From contig NZ_JALJXJ010000008.1 of assembly GCF_024170005.1 (NCBI RefSeq), forward strand, positions 186,001 through 250,000: a stretch of DNA of 64,000 nucleotides, read 5' to 3'. Shown one piece after another: positions 26,243 to 33,483 of the stretch. The position numbers and the translations under genes were made by a program. Numbering within the stretch: the first letter of the stretch is position 1; each line of letters opens with the position of its first letter. Origin of the DNA: Azospirillum lipoferum. GTDB lineage: Bacteria; Pseudomonadota; Alphaproteobacteria; Azospirillales; Azospirillaceae. Below the pieces are notes generated by a model, which worked only from the letters and a program-made list of their open reading frames with translations, was not told where the DNA came from and did not search any database.

Positions 26243-26284
26243 GTAAGGTGTTGGAGCGCGACGTGTCGCGAGTCGGCACCTTAC
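26243..26284. promoter_or_regulatory. Nested dyad in divergent intergenic region
   Basis: GTAAGGTG (26243-26250) faces CACCTTAC (26277-26284); between them CGCGAC (26257-26262) faces GTCGCG (26265-26270), with two symmetric 6-base spacers. The whole 42-base block is a two-level dyad. A separate smaller inverted repeat, GGTCCCC/GGGGACC, lies at 26360-26381, before the downstream start. Function unknown; an operator for a dimer of dimers is one reading. Confidence 0.5.
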
Positions 26285-26404
26285 GAAGGGCATCTGTCCA
26301 AACCCATAAGATGTGGTAGGTTGGGGCACGTCGCGCATTGCGTGGCATGACCTTTCCAGGGTCCCCGCGCGGGTGGGGACCGGCTCCGGCGGAACCCGAC
26401 GCGG

Positions 26405-27184
26405 ATGGATCCTGACAAGCTCGCCAAAGTCCTCGCCATGGCCGAGTCGGAGCATCAGGGCGAGGCGCTGTCCGCACTGCGCGCCGCCCGCATCATGTTG
26501 TCCCGCGCCGGCCTGTCCTTCCGCGATCTGGCGGAGCGCGCACGCACGCCAGTGCCGCCTGCACCCGAACCGCCGCCCACCGTCCAGCCGTCCGAATCCG
26601 CCTCTGCGCCGGCACCGCCGCCGCCGCCGGACGAGCTGGTGCGCGGCCTGCGCCGACAGGTGAAGGATCTGGAGCTGGAACTCGCCACATTGCGCCGCCA
26701 GCTGGACAAGGCGACTGGAGACGCCGACCGCCAGCGCGAGGAGGCCGACCGCTGGCGCACCCTAGCGCGCGAAACGGCGGAAAAGCTGTGGGACATGGGC
26801 AAGGCGTTGGAGCGCAAGCATTCCCGTCATGCCGACACTGATAAGCGGCGTGCCGTTCTGGAACTGTTGCAGGATCCCGGCAGCGCCTTGCTGTCGGATC
26901 GCGAGATCGCGCGCCGCGTCGGCGTGTCGCCGCATGACGTCGCCCATTGGCGCCGACGGATGGCGATCGTCGGGCGCAAGCTGCGGCTGCTGCCAGTGGT
27001 GCCGCGTGGCCGCGGTTTGTGGGGCGGACCTTCCGCCAGCGGACTGGGCGCGGCCCGGCTGGGCAAGCATCCACCCAAACCCCAGTCGAGGGAGCGCGAA
27101 CGCCACCGCTGGCTGGGCTTCGCCGGCGAGGTCACCATTGCCGAGCGGGGAAGCCGGCGGGGACTGGCCTCCGTCGGGCGGTGA
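26405..27184 (+). CDS. DUF2786-like protein with coiled coil and HTH-like segment
   Basis: A 259-aa cytoplasmic protein. The first 45 residues (KLAKVLAMAESEHQGEALSA, then RAARIMLSRAGLSF) resemble DUF2786, a short helical domain of unknown role. A Pro-rich linker follows, then a coiled coil (about 78-140: VKDLELELATLRRQLDK). An HTH-like region comes next, DREIARRVGVSPHDVAHWRR (about 165-184). The tail is basic. It probably binds DNA, but nothing establishes a target. Stop is 9 bases from the convergent response regulator stop. Confidence 0.65.
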   Translation: MDPDKLAKVLAMAESEHQGEALSALRAARIMLSRAGLSFRDLAERARTPVPPAPEPPPTVQPSESASAPAPPPPPDELVRGLRRQVKDLELELATLRRQLDKATGDADRQREEADRWRTLARETAEKLWDMGKALERKHSRHADTDKRRAVLELLQDPGSALLSDREIARRVGVSPHDVAHWRRRMAIVGRKLRLLPVVPRGRGLWGGPSASGLGAARLGKHPPKPQSRERERHRWLGFAGEVTIAERGSRRGLASVGR

Positions 27185-27193
27185 CTGGTGGCC

Positions 27194-27898
27194 TCAGGGC
27201 ACCAGACGATAGCCGCCGGGCTCCGTAACCAGGATACGGGCGTTGGACGGGTCGGCCTCGATCTTCTGGCGCAAGCGGTAGACATGGGTTTCCAGCGTGT
27301 GAGTGGTGACCGCGGCGTTGTAGCCCCAGACCTCCCCCAGCAGGGTTTCGCGCCCGACCACCAGATCGCCGGCCCGGTACAGGTACTTCAGGATCGCGGT
27401 TTCCTTCTCAGTCAAACGGATCCTGCGGTTGGCCGCCTCGTCCAGCAGCAGCTTGGCGCCGGGGCGGAAGCTGTATGGGCCGAGGGCGAAGACCGCATCC
27501 TCCGTCTGCTCGAACTGGCGCAGTTGGGCGCGCAGGCGGGCGATCAGCACCCCCAGGCGGAAGGGCTTGGTCACATAGTCGCTGGCGCCGGATTCCAGTC
27601 CCAGGATGGTGTCGGCGTCGCTGGCCGAGGCGGTCAGCATGATGATCGGACAGCGCACGCCCTCGCGCCGCAGCAGCTTGCACACGTCGCGCCCGTCCAT
27701 GTCCGGCAGCCCGACGTCGAGCAGGATGGCGGAGAAGCCGGCTCCAGCTTCGGCCGCCGCGCGGACCGCCTTCAGCGCGCCGGCGCCGTCGCCGGCCTCC
27801 TCCGTCTCGACCTCTTCCAGCAGCCGGAGCTGCTCCGCCAGCGACTGGCGCAGGGCGGTGTCGTCGTCGACCAGGAGGATGCGCTTTGCGATGGTCAT
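27194..27898 (-). CDS. OmpR-family response regulator, no adjacent kinase
   Basis: A 234-aa regulator. The receiver domain has ILLVDDD (Asp11-13), phospho-acceptor Asp61 (AILLDVGLPDMDG) and the switch region IIMLTAS; Lys lies in SDYVTKPF. A winged-helix output domain follows (IRLTEKETAILKYLYR, TLETHVYRLRQKIE and the final GGYRLVP). The ATG at 27898 is chosen because it starts just before the receiver. No histidine kinase is next to it, so it is an orphan here. The upstream gene on the same strand is the half glycosyltransferase. Confidence 0.9.
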   Translation of the reverse strand: MTIAKRILLVDDDTALRQSLAEQLRLLEEVETEEAGDGAGALKAVRAAAEAGAGFSAILLDVGLPDMDGRDVCKLLRREGVRCPIIMLTASASDADTILGLESGASDYVTKPFRLGVLIARLRAQLRQFEQTEDAVFALGPYSFRPGAKLLLDEAANRRIRLTEKETAILKYLYRAGDLVVGRETLLGEVWGYNAAVTTHTLETHVYRLRQKIEADPSNARILVTEPGGYRLVP

Positions 27899-28012
27899 GG
27901 GCTGCAAGGGGTACGAAGTCGGGAGGCGGAAGCCGCCGGTGGCAGGGCCGGGGCCGCGCCTTAGTAGCATGGCGCCGGTGGATTGTCGTGATGGCTTGTG
28001 GCGACCGGGACC

Positions 28013-28549
28013 TTACAGAACCGCCAGCAGCGCCACTGCTCCCTCCGTATCCGGGGCGGCACGGATGATCCGGTCGGGCAGGACGCCCAGTTCCCGCACC
28101 GCGTCGGCGATCGCGTCGTCCGGCACCGCGACGCGGCGCACCAGAGTCAGAGCCCTCTGTTCCAGATTGCGGCGCACCGCAGCTTCCTCGGCGGGCAGTC
28201 CCGGCTCCGCCCAATGCAGGCGCTCGACCAGCGCGGTGAAGCGCAGACGGAGGCTGTCGGCCGGCAGGCTGGCGGCGAGATTGGCCAAGGCGTTGCCGTC
28301 CAGCAGGACCGAGGCGCCGTCCGGTAACCGTGCCAGCGCTACGTCGGCCGCCAGGATCGCCGAGGGATCGACCTGCGGATGCGGGCCGGGCAGGGCGTGG
28401 AGCGTGATGCCGGCTCCGGCGGCGCGTAGTGCTTCGACCATGCGGCGGCTATAGGCGTCGGCTGGCAGATCGGCCGGCATGACCATGTGAAGGGAGTCGG
28501 GCAAATCCCAGTCCTGAGCGGGCGAGGGGGACGTCGAAGGGGTGATCAC
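28013..28549 (-). CDS. N-terminal-half GT4-like protein, 178 aa
   Basis: Not a full enzyme. The sequence (LHMVMPADLPADAYSRRMVE, VLLDGNALANL and RFTALVERLHWAEPGLPAEE, then LVRRVAVPDDAIADAVRELG) follows the N-terminal Rossmann half of family 4 glycosyltransferases, including the LAxETGL-like and VTSPATA-like positions. The C-terminal donor-binding half with its EPFG-type motif is missing, and no remnant of it follows before the regulator gene. Start is GTG 28549 with GGGAG upstream. It may be a degraded gene or a binding domain reused on its own. Confidence 0.6.
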   Translation of the reverse strand: MITPSTSPSPAQDWDLPDSLHMVMPADLPADAYSRRMVEALRAAGAGITLHALPGPHPQVDPSAILAADVALARLPDGASVLLDGNALANLAASLPADSLRLRFTALVERLHWAEPGLPAEEAAVRRNLEQRALTLVRRVAVPDDAIADAVRELGVLPDRIIRAAPDTEGAVALLAVL

Positions 28550-28875
28550 AGGGAAAATGCTCCCGATTTAAGGGCTGCGGTTCCCATCCTAGCGCCGATG
28601 CTCCTGGCGGCGGAGCGGCCCGTTGGGGGTGCCGACTCCATCTCCAATCCGGCCGGATATCCAGCTTGGCATCTGGCCTGATATGGCCCGACTGCGGCAC
28701 GGGTTGGTCCTTGGGCCGGACAGGCTAGCGGGATCGTTGCGCCTTCGGCAACGGTGTGGCGCGCGGGAATTGCTGGACAGGGGCGCGCCACCTGCGCTTT
28801 GCTTCGCCCTCCGAACGCACCATGTCCCGTTTTTCGCGCCGGATTCGGTGCACCCGCTACGCAAAGCCGCTGACG
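28550..28875. other. 326-base gap upstream of ribA
   Basis: Divergent region between the half glycosyltransferase and ribA. It contains the inverted repeat TGGCGCGC/GCGCGCCA (28757-28790) and no FMN-riboswitch consensus. The ribA frame stays open into this region up to 28756, so part of it may be coding if ribA starts earlier than annotated. Confidence 0.4.
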
Positions 28876-30150
28876 ATGCAAGCCGAACGCCCCTCCGCTG
28901 CCACTACGGTCACACTATCCCCCCCCGCGGCAGCTTCCAAAGCCGCTCCTGCCGCGGCTCCGATCGACGAGGCCGCCGTGCGCGCCGTCGACCGGGCGCT
29001 GGCCGCCCTGCGCCGGGGCGAGGTGGTGGCGATCGAGACCGCCGACGGCACTGTCGGCGCTGCGGTGTCGGTGGAATCGGTGGCGCTCGACGCGGTGGAG
29101 CGGCTGAAGGCGCTGACCGGCGGCGCCCCGCGGCTGGTGGTCACCCGCCGCCGCGCCGTCGTGCTGGGGTTGGCCTCCACCGACGCAGCGCAGCCGGTGA
29201 GCGACATCGCCTACGACCAAGCGCCCGGTGCTGCAACGGAGGCGTTCGGTGCCATGACGCTTGACCGGCCCGGCGGGTTGACTGCCGACCAGGCCCATGC
29301 GCTGGCCGATCCCGAACAGCACCCGCAGGCGCAGGATGCGCTGCCGGCCGGCCTGACCGCCAGCGAGGCCTGCCCCGGCAGCCGCGAGGCCGCCGCGGTG
29401 GACCTCGCCCGGCTGGCTCGCCTGCTGCCCGCCGCCATCACCGCCGACCTGCCGTCGTCTGTTCCGAGCGGCGTCCCAGTCAAGGCTGCGGCATGGGCGG
29501 CGGAGCATGACCTGCTGCTGGTGCGGGCGTCGGATGTCGCCGATTACCGTGTGCATGTGGTGCGGACCCTGCGCCGCGTCGCCGACGCGCGGGTGCCGCT
29601 GGTCGGGTCCGAGAACACGCGCATCTATGCCTTCCGCCCGGCCGATGGCGGGCCTGAGCATCTGGCCATCGTCATCGGCGATCCCGATCCGGCCCAGCCG
29701 GTGCTGGCCCGCCTGCATTCGGAATGCTTTACCGGTGATCTGCTGGGGTCGCTACGCTGCGACTGCGGCGACCAGTTGCGCGGCGCCATCGCCGAGATCG
29801 CCCGCCAGGGCAGCGGTGTGCTGCTGTATCTGGCACAGGAGGGACGTGGGATCGGGCTGGTCAACAAGCTGCGCGCCTACCGCATCCAGGACCGCGGCTT
29901 CGACACAGTGGACGCCAACGAGATCCTCGGCTTCGAGGCTGACGAGCGCGTTTATCTGCCGGCGGCGGAGATGCTGCGGCAGCTCGGCTTCGAGTCCGTC
30001 CGTCTGATGACCAACAACCCGGAGAAGCTGCGCCAGCTCGCCCGCTGCGGCATCGCGGTGGTGGAGCGGGTGGCCCACATCTTCCCCGCCAACGGCCACA
30101 ACGAGGCCTATCTCCGCACCAAGGCGGAACGCAGCGGCCACATGTTCTGA
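28876..30150 (+). CDS. ribA: GTP cyclohydrolase II with degenerate N-terminal domain
   Basis: A 424-aa enzyme of riboflavin synthesis, converting GTP to the first pyrimidine intermediate. The C-terminal part (about 230-424) is a complete RibA: Zn site HSECFTGDLLGSLRCDCGDQL, catalytic YLAQEGRGIGLVNKLRAY, and LMTNNPEKL. The N-terminal part (about 25-220: RALAALRRGEVVAIETADGT, RLVVTRRRAVVLGL) has the outline of a RibB domain but lacks its acidic DDEDRENEG-type motif, so DHBP synthase activity is unlikely. This arrangement is usual in alphaproteobacteria. Start is uncertain: 28876 and 28822 both lack a clear ribosome site. Confidence 0.9.
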   Translation: MQAERPSAATTVTLSPPAAASKAAPAAAPIDEAAVRAVDRALAALRRGEVVAIETADGTVGAAVSVESVALDAVERLKALTGGAPRLVVTRRRAVVLGLASTDAAQPVSDIAYDQAPGAATEAFGAMTLDRPGGLTADQAHALADPEQHPQAQDALPAGLTASEACPGSREAAAVDLARLARLLPAAITADLPSSVPSGVPVKAAAWAAEHDLLLVRASDVADYRVHVVRTLRRVADARVPLVGSENTRIYAFRPADGGPEHLAIVIGDPDPAQPVLARLHSECFTGDLLGSLRCDCGDQLRGAIAEIARQGSGVLLYLAQEGRGIGLVNKLRAYRIQDRGFDTVDANEILGFEADERVYLPAAEMLRQLGFESVRLMTNNPEKLRQLARCGIAVVERVAHIFPANGHNEAYLRTKAERSGHMF

Positions 30151-30235
30151 ACCGTCGGCCGGCTTGAACCACCGAAGCAGGCGGGGCAGGAAACGCCATG
30201 CCGGCCCGGCAGTTCTTGCCGGCCATGCCAGGCTG

Positions 30236-30287
30236 GGAATCGGATTCCGAGTGCTGACTGTCAGGAGCCTCCCGAATCGGGGGATTC
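30236..30287 (+). promoter_or_regulatory. Two GAATC dyads upstream of sigma-54 promoter
   Basis: GGAATCGGATTCC (30236-30248) is a perfect 13-bp dyad, and GAATC-N4-GATTC (30274-30287) repeats the half-site with a wider gap. Their centres are about 96 and 57 bases before the expected start of transcription. This is where enhancer-binding activators of sigma-54 promoters bind, though the nearer site is closer than usual. The activator is unknown; the NifA pattern TGT-N10-ACA was not found. Confidence 0.5.
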
Positions 30288-30311
30288 CGCTCCGGATCGG
30301 GCGTGGGGGAT

Positions 30312-30327
30312 TGGCACGCCGCTTGCT
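30312..30327 (+). promoter_or_regulatory. Sigma-54 (RpoN) -24/-12 promoter
   Basis: TGGCACGCCGCTTGCT matches the RpoN consensus TGGCACG-N4-TTGCW at every defined position, with GG and GC separated by exactly 10 bases. Expected transcription start is near 30338, about 25 bases before the ATG at 30363, whose ribosome site GGGAG falls inside that leader. Confidence 0.85.
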
Positions 30328-30362
30328 ATAGCTGTGGTGACCACCGAGCCGGGAGACCGCCC

Positions 30363-31349
30363 ATGGCCATCGACGCCACCACCATCGACAGCAGCACCGT
30401 TCAGCGTCCGGTGCCGCGCGAAAAGGTGTCGCCGGTCGTCAGCGATGGCCACAATGGCGGCCCGGTGGAAATCCAGGGCGACATGTCCTTCTGGGACTTC
30501 CTGGACATCATCAACCCGCTGCAGCACATCCCGATCGTCAGCACCATCTATCGCGAGATCACCGGCGACACTATCCAGCCATCCATGCGGATCATGGGCG
30601 ACATGCTGTATGGCGGCGTGATCGGGGGCATGGCCTCCATCGCCAACGCGGTGGTCGAACAGGCGACGGGCAAGGACGTCGGCGATACGGTCATGGCCTC
30701 GCTCGGCTTTGGGGGCGGTGACCATCCCGCCACCACCACCGCCGTCGCGGACGTCTCGGGGGGGGCGGGGGCGTCCGGCTCCCCCGCGGAGCCGCAGCAG
30801 CCCACCGGCGGACTTGCCGCGGCGCTGGCTGCCGCCAAGCCGGCCGGCTTGGCCTCGGCACCGTCGACAGCCGCCACCGCAACTGGGCAGCCGATCCGGC
30901 TTATGGCGGCGTCACCACCCGCTTCGCCGTCCGCTGCCAAAGCAACCGCCTCATCCGCAGATGCGTCGCCGGCCCTGACTGCGCAGCTTGCGGCCGGCGC
31001 CACCCCACACCCCAGCAGGATGCCGGCACGCGACACCCCGCTGGCCAACTCCGCCCTGGCGAAACATGCCGCTCCGCGCTATGCGGCGCCGGCTCCGGGA
31101 GCAGTGACGGCCACCGCCCGCTCTGCCGGTGCCACGGCGGCCAACGGAGGCCAGTCCCAGCCCGGCACAGGACAGCTCGGCACAGGACAGCCGGTCGCCG
31201 CCCAGCCGGGCGATGCCGCTCCGGCCGCAGGTCCGGCTCCGGTAACGCCGGATATGCTGTCGGAGACGATGATGCGCAACCTTGCCAAGTATGAGCAGTC
31301 GCGCAAGGCGGCGCAGACGGCCACCAGCACCACGCGGGTATCGGGATGA
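30363..31349 (+). CDS. Unknown protein with conserved N terminus and Pro/Ala-rich tail
   Basis: A 328-aa protein. The first 115 residues look like a folded, conserved segment (GDMSFWDFLDIINPLQHIPI, then VSTIYREITGDTIQPSMRI and GDMLYGGVIGGMASIANAVV), with a hydrophobic glycine-rich helix that could insert in a membrane. Residues from about 120 to 300 are low-complexity Ala/Pro/Ser/Thr, including a tandem GTGQLGTGQPVAAQPG. A short helical motif closes it (TPDMLSETMMRNLAKYEQSR). No family is recognised. It has a sigma-54 promoter and overlaps the L,D-transpeptidase start (ATGA), so the two form one operon. Confidence 0.75.
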   Translation: MAIDATTIDSSTVQRPVPREKVSPVVSDGHNGGPVEIQGDMSFWDFLDIINPLQHIPIVSTIYREITGDTIQPSMRIMGDMLYGGVIGGMASIANAVVEQATGKDVGDTVMASLGFGGGDHPATTTAVADVSGGAGASGSPAEPQQPTGGLAAALAAAKPAGLASAPSTAATATGQPIRLMAASPPASPSAAKATASSADASPALTAQLAAGATPHPSRMPARDTPLANSALAKHAAPRYAAPAPGAVTATARSAGATAANGGQSQPGTGQLGTGQPVAAQPGDAAPAAGPAPVTPDMLSETMMRNLAKYEQSRKAAQTATSTTRVSG

Positions 31350-31894
31350 CCATCGAAATCACCGTGACAGCGGACCGTCCCGGCCCCGGCGTCGTCGGAC
31401 CGGTCACTACCGGCCGTCTGCGCTGGCCAGGCGGGGAGGCCCCCTGCGTTCTGGGCCGCGGCGGCGTTCGTGCCGACAAGCGCGAGGGCGACGGCGCCAC
31501 CCCCGTCGGCCGCTTCCCACTGCGCCGCGTGCTGTGGCGGGCCGACCGGCTGCCGCCGCCGGAAACCGCTCTGACGCTCCACCCGATCGCCGAGCAGGAC
31601 GGCTGGTGCGATGCGCCGAAGGATTCCGCTTACAACCGTCCGGTCACCCTCCCCTATCCCGCCAGCCACGAGGAGATGTGGCGGGACGACCATGTCTACG
31701 ACATCGTGGTGGTGATGGGGCACAACGACGACCCGGTGGTCCCAGGGATGGGCAGTGCGGTGTTCCTGCACCTCGTCCGTCCCGACCGGACGCCGACCGC
31801 CGGCTGCGTCGCGCTGGCGTTAGGCGACATGCTGCGCCTGCTGAAGGACTGTGCGCCGGGCAGCACGCTGAGCGTCGCCGAGCCGGCCGCCTGA
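31346..31894 (+). CDS. L,D-transpeptidase (YkuD) family protein
   Basis: A 182-aa YkuD-domain protein. The catalytic set is His142 and Cys154 in FLHLVRPDRTPTAGCVALA. Upstream are CVLGRGGVRADKREGDGATP and GRFPLRRVLW, also typical. Family members cross-link peptidoglycan through 3-3 bonds or attach proteins to it, but this one has no signal peptide or TM in the frame seen, like the short YkuD proteins that are exported by other means or act inside. It is translationally coupled to the unknown gene at 30363 and so falls under the same sigma-54 promoter. Confidence 0.87.
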   Translation: MTIEITVTADRPGPGVVGPVTTGRLRWPGGEAPCVLGRGGVRADKREGDGATPVGRFPLRRVLWRADRLPPPETALTLHPIAEQDGWCDAPKDSAYNRPVTLPYPASHEEMWRDDHVYDIVVVMGHNDDPVVPGMGSAVFLHLVRPDRTPTAGCVALALGDMLRLLKDCAPGSTLSVAEPAA

Positions 31895-31903
31895 TGCTGC
31901 CTG

Positions 31904-32647
31904 TTATTGGGGTGGGTAGGGGCGTGCGCCGAAGATGGCTGTGCCGACCCGCACATGGGTGGCGCCGAAGCGTACGGCGGTCTCGTAATCGCCGCTCATG
32001 CCCATGCTGATCTCCGGCAGCCCAAGCCGGCGCGCCATCCCTTCCAGCAGGGCGAAATGCATCGCCGGCTCGTCGTCCACCGGCGGGATGCACATTAGCC
32101 CGGTGACCGGCAGCCCAAGCCGGTCGCGGCAGTCGGCCAGGAAAGCCTCGACCTCCGCCGGGGCGATGCCGGCCTTCTGCGGCTCCTCGCCCGTGTTCAC
32201 CTCGATCAGGCAGCGTGGACGGCGGCTGGTCCTGGCCATCTCCTCCGCCAGCGCCTCGGCCAGCTTCGGGCGGTCCAGGGTCTGGATCACGTCGAACAGG
32301 GCGACAGCGTCCTTGACCTTGTTGGTCTGCAATGGACCGATCAGATGCAGCTCCAGGTCTGGGAAGCGTTCCTTCAGCGTCGGGAACTTGGCCTTGGCTT
32401 CCTGCACGCGGTTCTCGCCGAACACGCGCTGGCCGGCGGCGAGCGCTTCCTCCACCGCTTCGGCCGGATGGGTCTTCGACACCGCGACCAGAGTCACGGC
32501 GCCGTCGCCGCGTCCGCAGGCCGACGTCGTTTCGGCAATGGCGCGCCGCACCGAGTCGAGCCGTGCCGTCACGCTGTCCGCGATCACGGAACCGCTTGGT
32601 TCGGCCCCGGTTTGCGTATCTTTGCCAGTGCCCTGCGTCGTCGTCAT
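31904..32647 (-). CDS. YggS/PROSC-family PLP-binding protein
   Basis: A 247-aa member of the YggS family, which holds pyridoxal phosphate and keeps PLP and amino-acid pools balanced. The PLP lysine is Lys58 in LVAVSKTHPAEAVEEAL. Also seen are FGENRVQEAKAKF, LHLIGPLQTNKVK, CLIEVNTGEEPQKAG, and the phosphate-binding end MGMSGDYETAVRFGATHVRV. The ATG at 32647 is used; the frame continues upstream without conserved residues. Convergent with the L,D-transpeptidase gene (9-base gap). Confidence 0.93.
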   Translation of the reverse strand: MTTTQGTGKDTQTGAEPSGSVIADSVTARLDSVRRAIAETTSACGRGDGAVTLVAVSKTHPAEAVEEALAAGQRVFGENRVQEAKAKFPTLKERFPDLELHLIGPLQTNKVKDAVALFDVIQTLDRPKLAEALAEEMARTSRRPRCLIEVNTGEEPQKAGIAPAEVEAFLADCRDRLGLPVTGLMCIPPVDDEPAMHFALLEGMARRLGLPEISMGMSGDYETAVRFGATHVRVGTAIFGARPYPPQ

Positions 32648-32828
32648 GGCCGCCCCCAATCCGGTCGCTGCGGGTGTACAGCGCTTCCGCGGCGTGTTAG
32701 CGGACGGTCCGCGGAAACGCAAGCGCCCCAAGCGACCACGCCCGCCGTCCCTGAAGTCGCTGGCGGAGTCGCTGGTGGATCCCCAGCGCGGGCATCGTCA
32801 TCGTTTTGCATATCGAGGAGACCTCCGC

Positions 32829-33407
32829 ATGCGGAGTCCGTTTCGTTCCCTGCTCTCCGCCCTGACGCCGGCCATCCCCGCCGGCCTGTTCGCCGCCGCG
32901 CTGGCCGCCGGCTGGTGCGCCGCCGTCGGCCCGGCCCATGCCGAGGAGCCTCCGAAGCAGGCGCCCAAGACCGCCGCCCAGGCCAAGCCCGGTGCCAAGC
33001 AGAAGGCGGCCAAGGTCATGCTGGGGTCGCCAATGACCAAGGTCCGCTTCAGCGAACCGGCATACCCGCTGACCGACGATGGCACCTATCGGAGCTTCAT
33101 GGACAAGATCCTAGAGGAATATGGCCGCCGCTGCGTGCGGCAGGAACAATTCGGCTGGGAGGTCGCGAAGGACGACCAGGAGCGGCTGGATTACATCTTC
33201 CAGGGGACCATGACGAACTACGGCCGCATGGGCTATCTGCTGGGCGAGATCCACCCCAAGTCGGTTACCGACCCGGAAACCATCGCCTTCCTCGGCGACC
33301 GCGATAAGGAACGCTATCTGCTGGTCTGGACACCGCTGGAGTCGTCGGTGCTGTTCATGATGTGCGATACGGCAAACAAGGACGCCAAAACGGCTCCCAA
33401 GAAATAG
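32829..33407 (+). CDS. Exported protein of unknown function
   Basis: A 192-aa protein with a signal peptide (basic MRSPFR, hydrophobic core LTPAIPAGLFAAALAAGWCA, probable cut after AHA). A Lys/Ala/Pro linker follows, and then a conserved-looking domain (RFSEPAYPLTDDGTYRSFMD, CVRQEQFGWEVAKDDQERLD, GYLLGEIHPKS). Two cysteines (CVRQ and the late MMCDT) could pair. GGAG precedes the ATG. It ends at a strong bidirectional hairpin shared with the first porin gene. No family is recognised; the location is probably periplasm. Confidence 0.72.
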   Translation: MRSPFRSLLSALTPAIPAGLFAAALAAGWCAAVGPAHAEEPPKQAPKTAAQAKPGAKQKAAKVMLGSPMTKVRFSEPAYPLTDDGTYRSFMDKILEEYGRRCVRQEQFGWEVAKDDQERLDYIFQGTMTNYGRMGYLLGEIHPKSVTDPETIAFLGDRDKERYLLVWTPLESSVLFMMCDTANKDAKTAPKK

Positions 33408-33427
33408 GCCGGTCCCGGAAAACGAAG

Positions 33428-33455
33428 AAGGGCGACGGATTTCTCCGTCGCCCTT
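33428..33455. terminator. Bidirectional terminator
   Basis: AAGGGCGACGGA and its complement form a perfect 12-bp stem around TTTC. On the plus strand TTTTCG follows; on the minus strand TTCTTCG. It serves the exported-protein gene and the convergent first porin gene. Confidence 0.8.
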
Positions 33456-33483
33456 TTCGTATCCGCTGCCGGAAGCCTGCCGC

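Noticed and set aside
28550..28875. FMN riboswitch upstream of ribA.
   Set aside because: The highly conserved RFN sequence blocks are absent.
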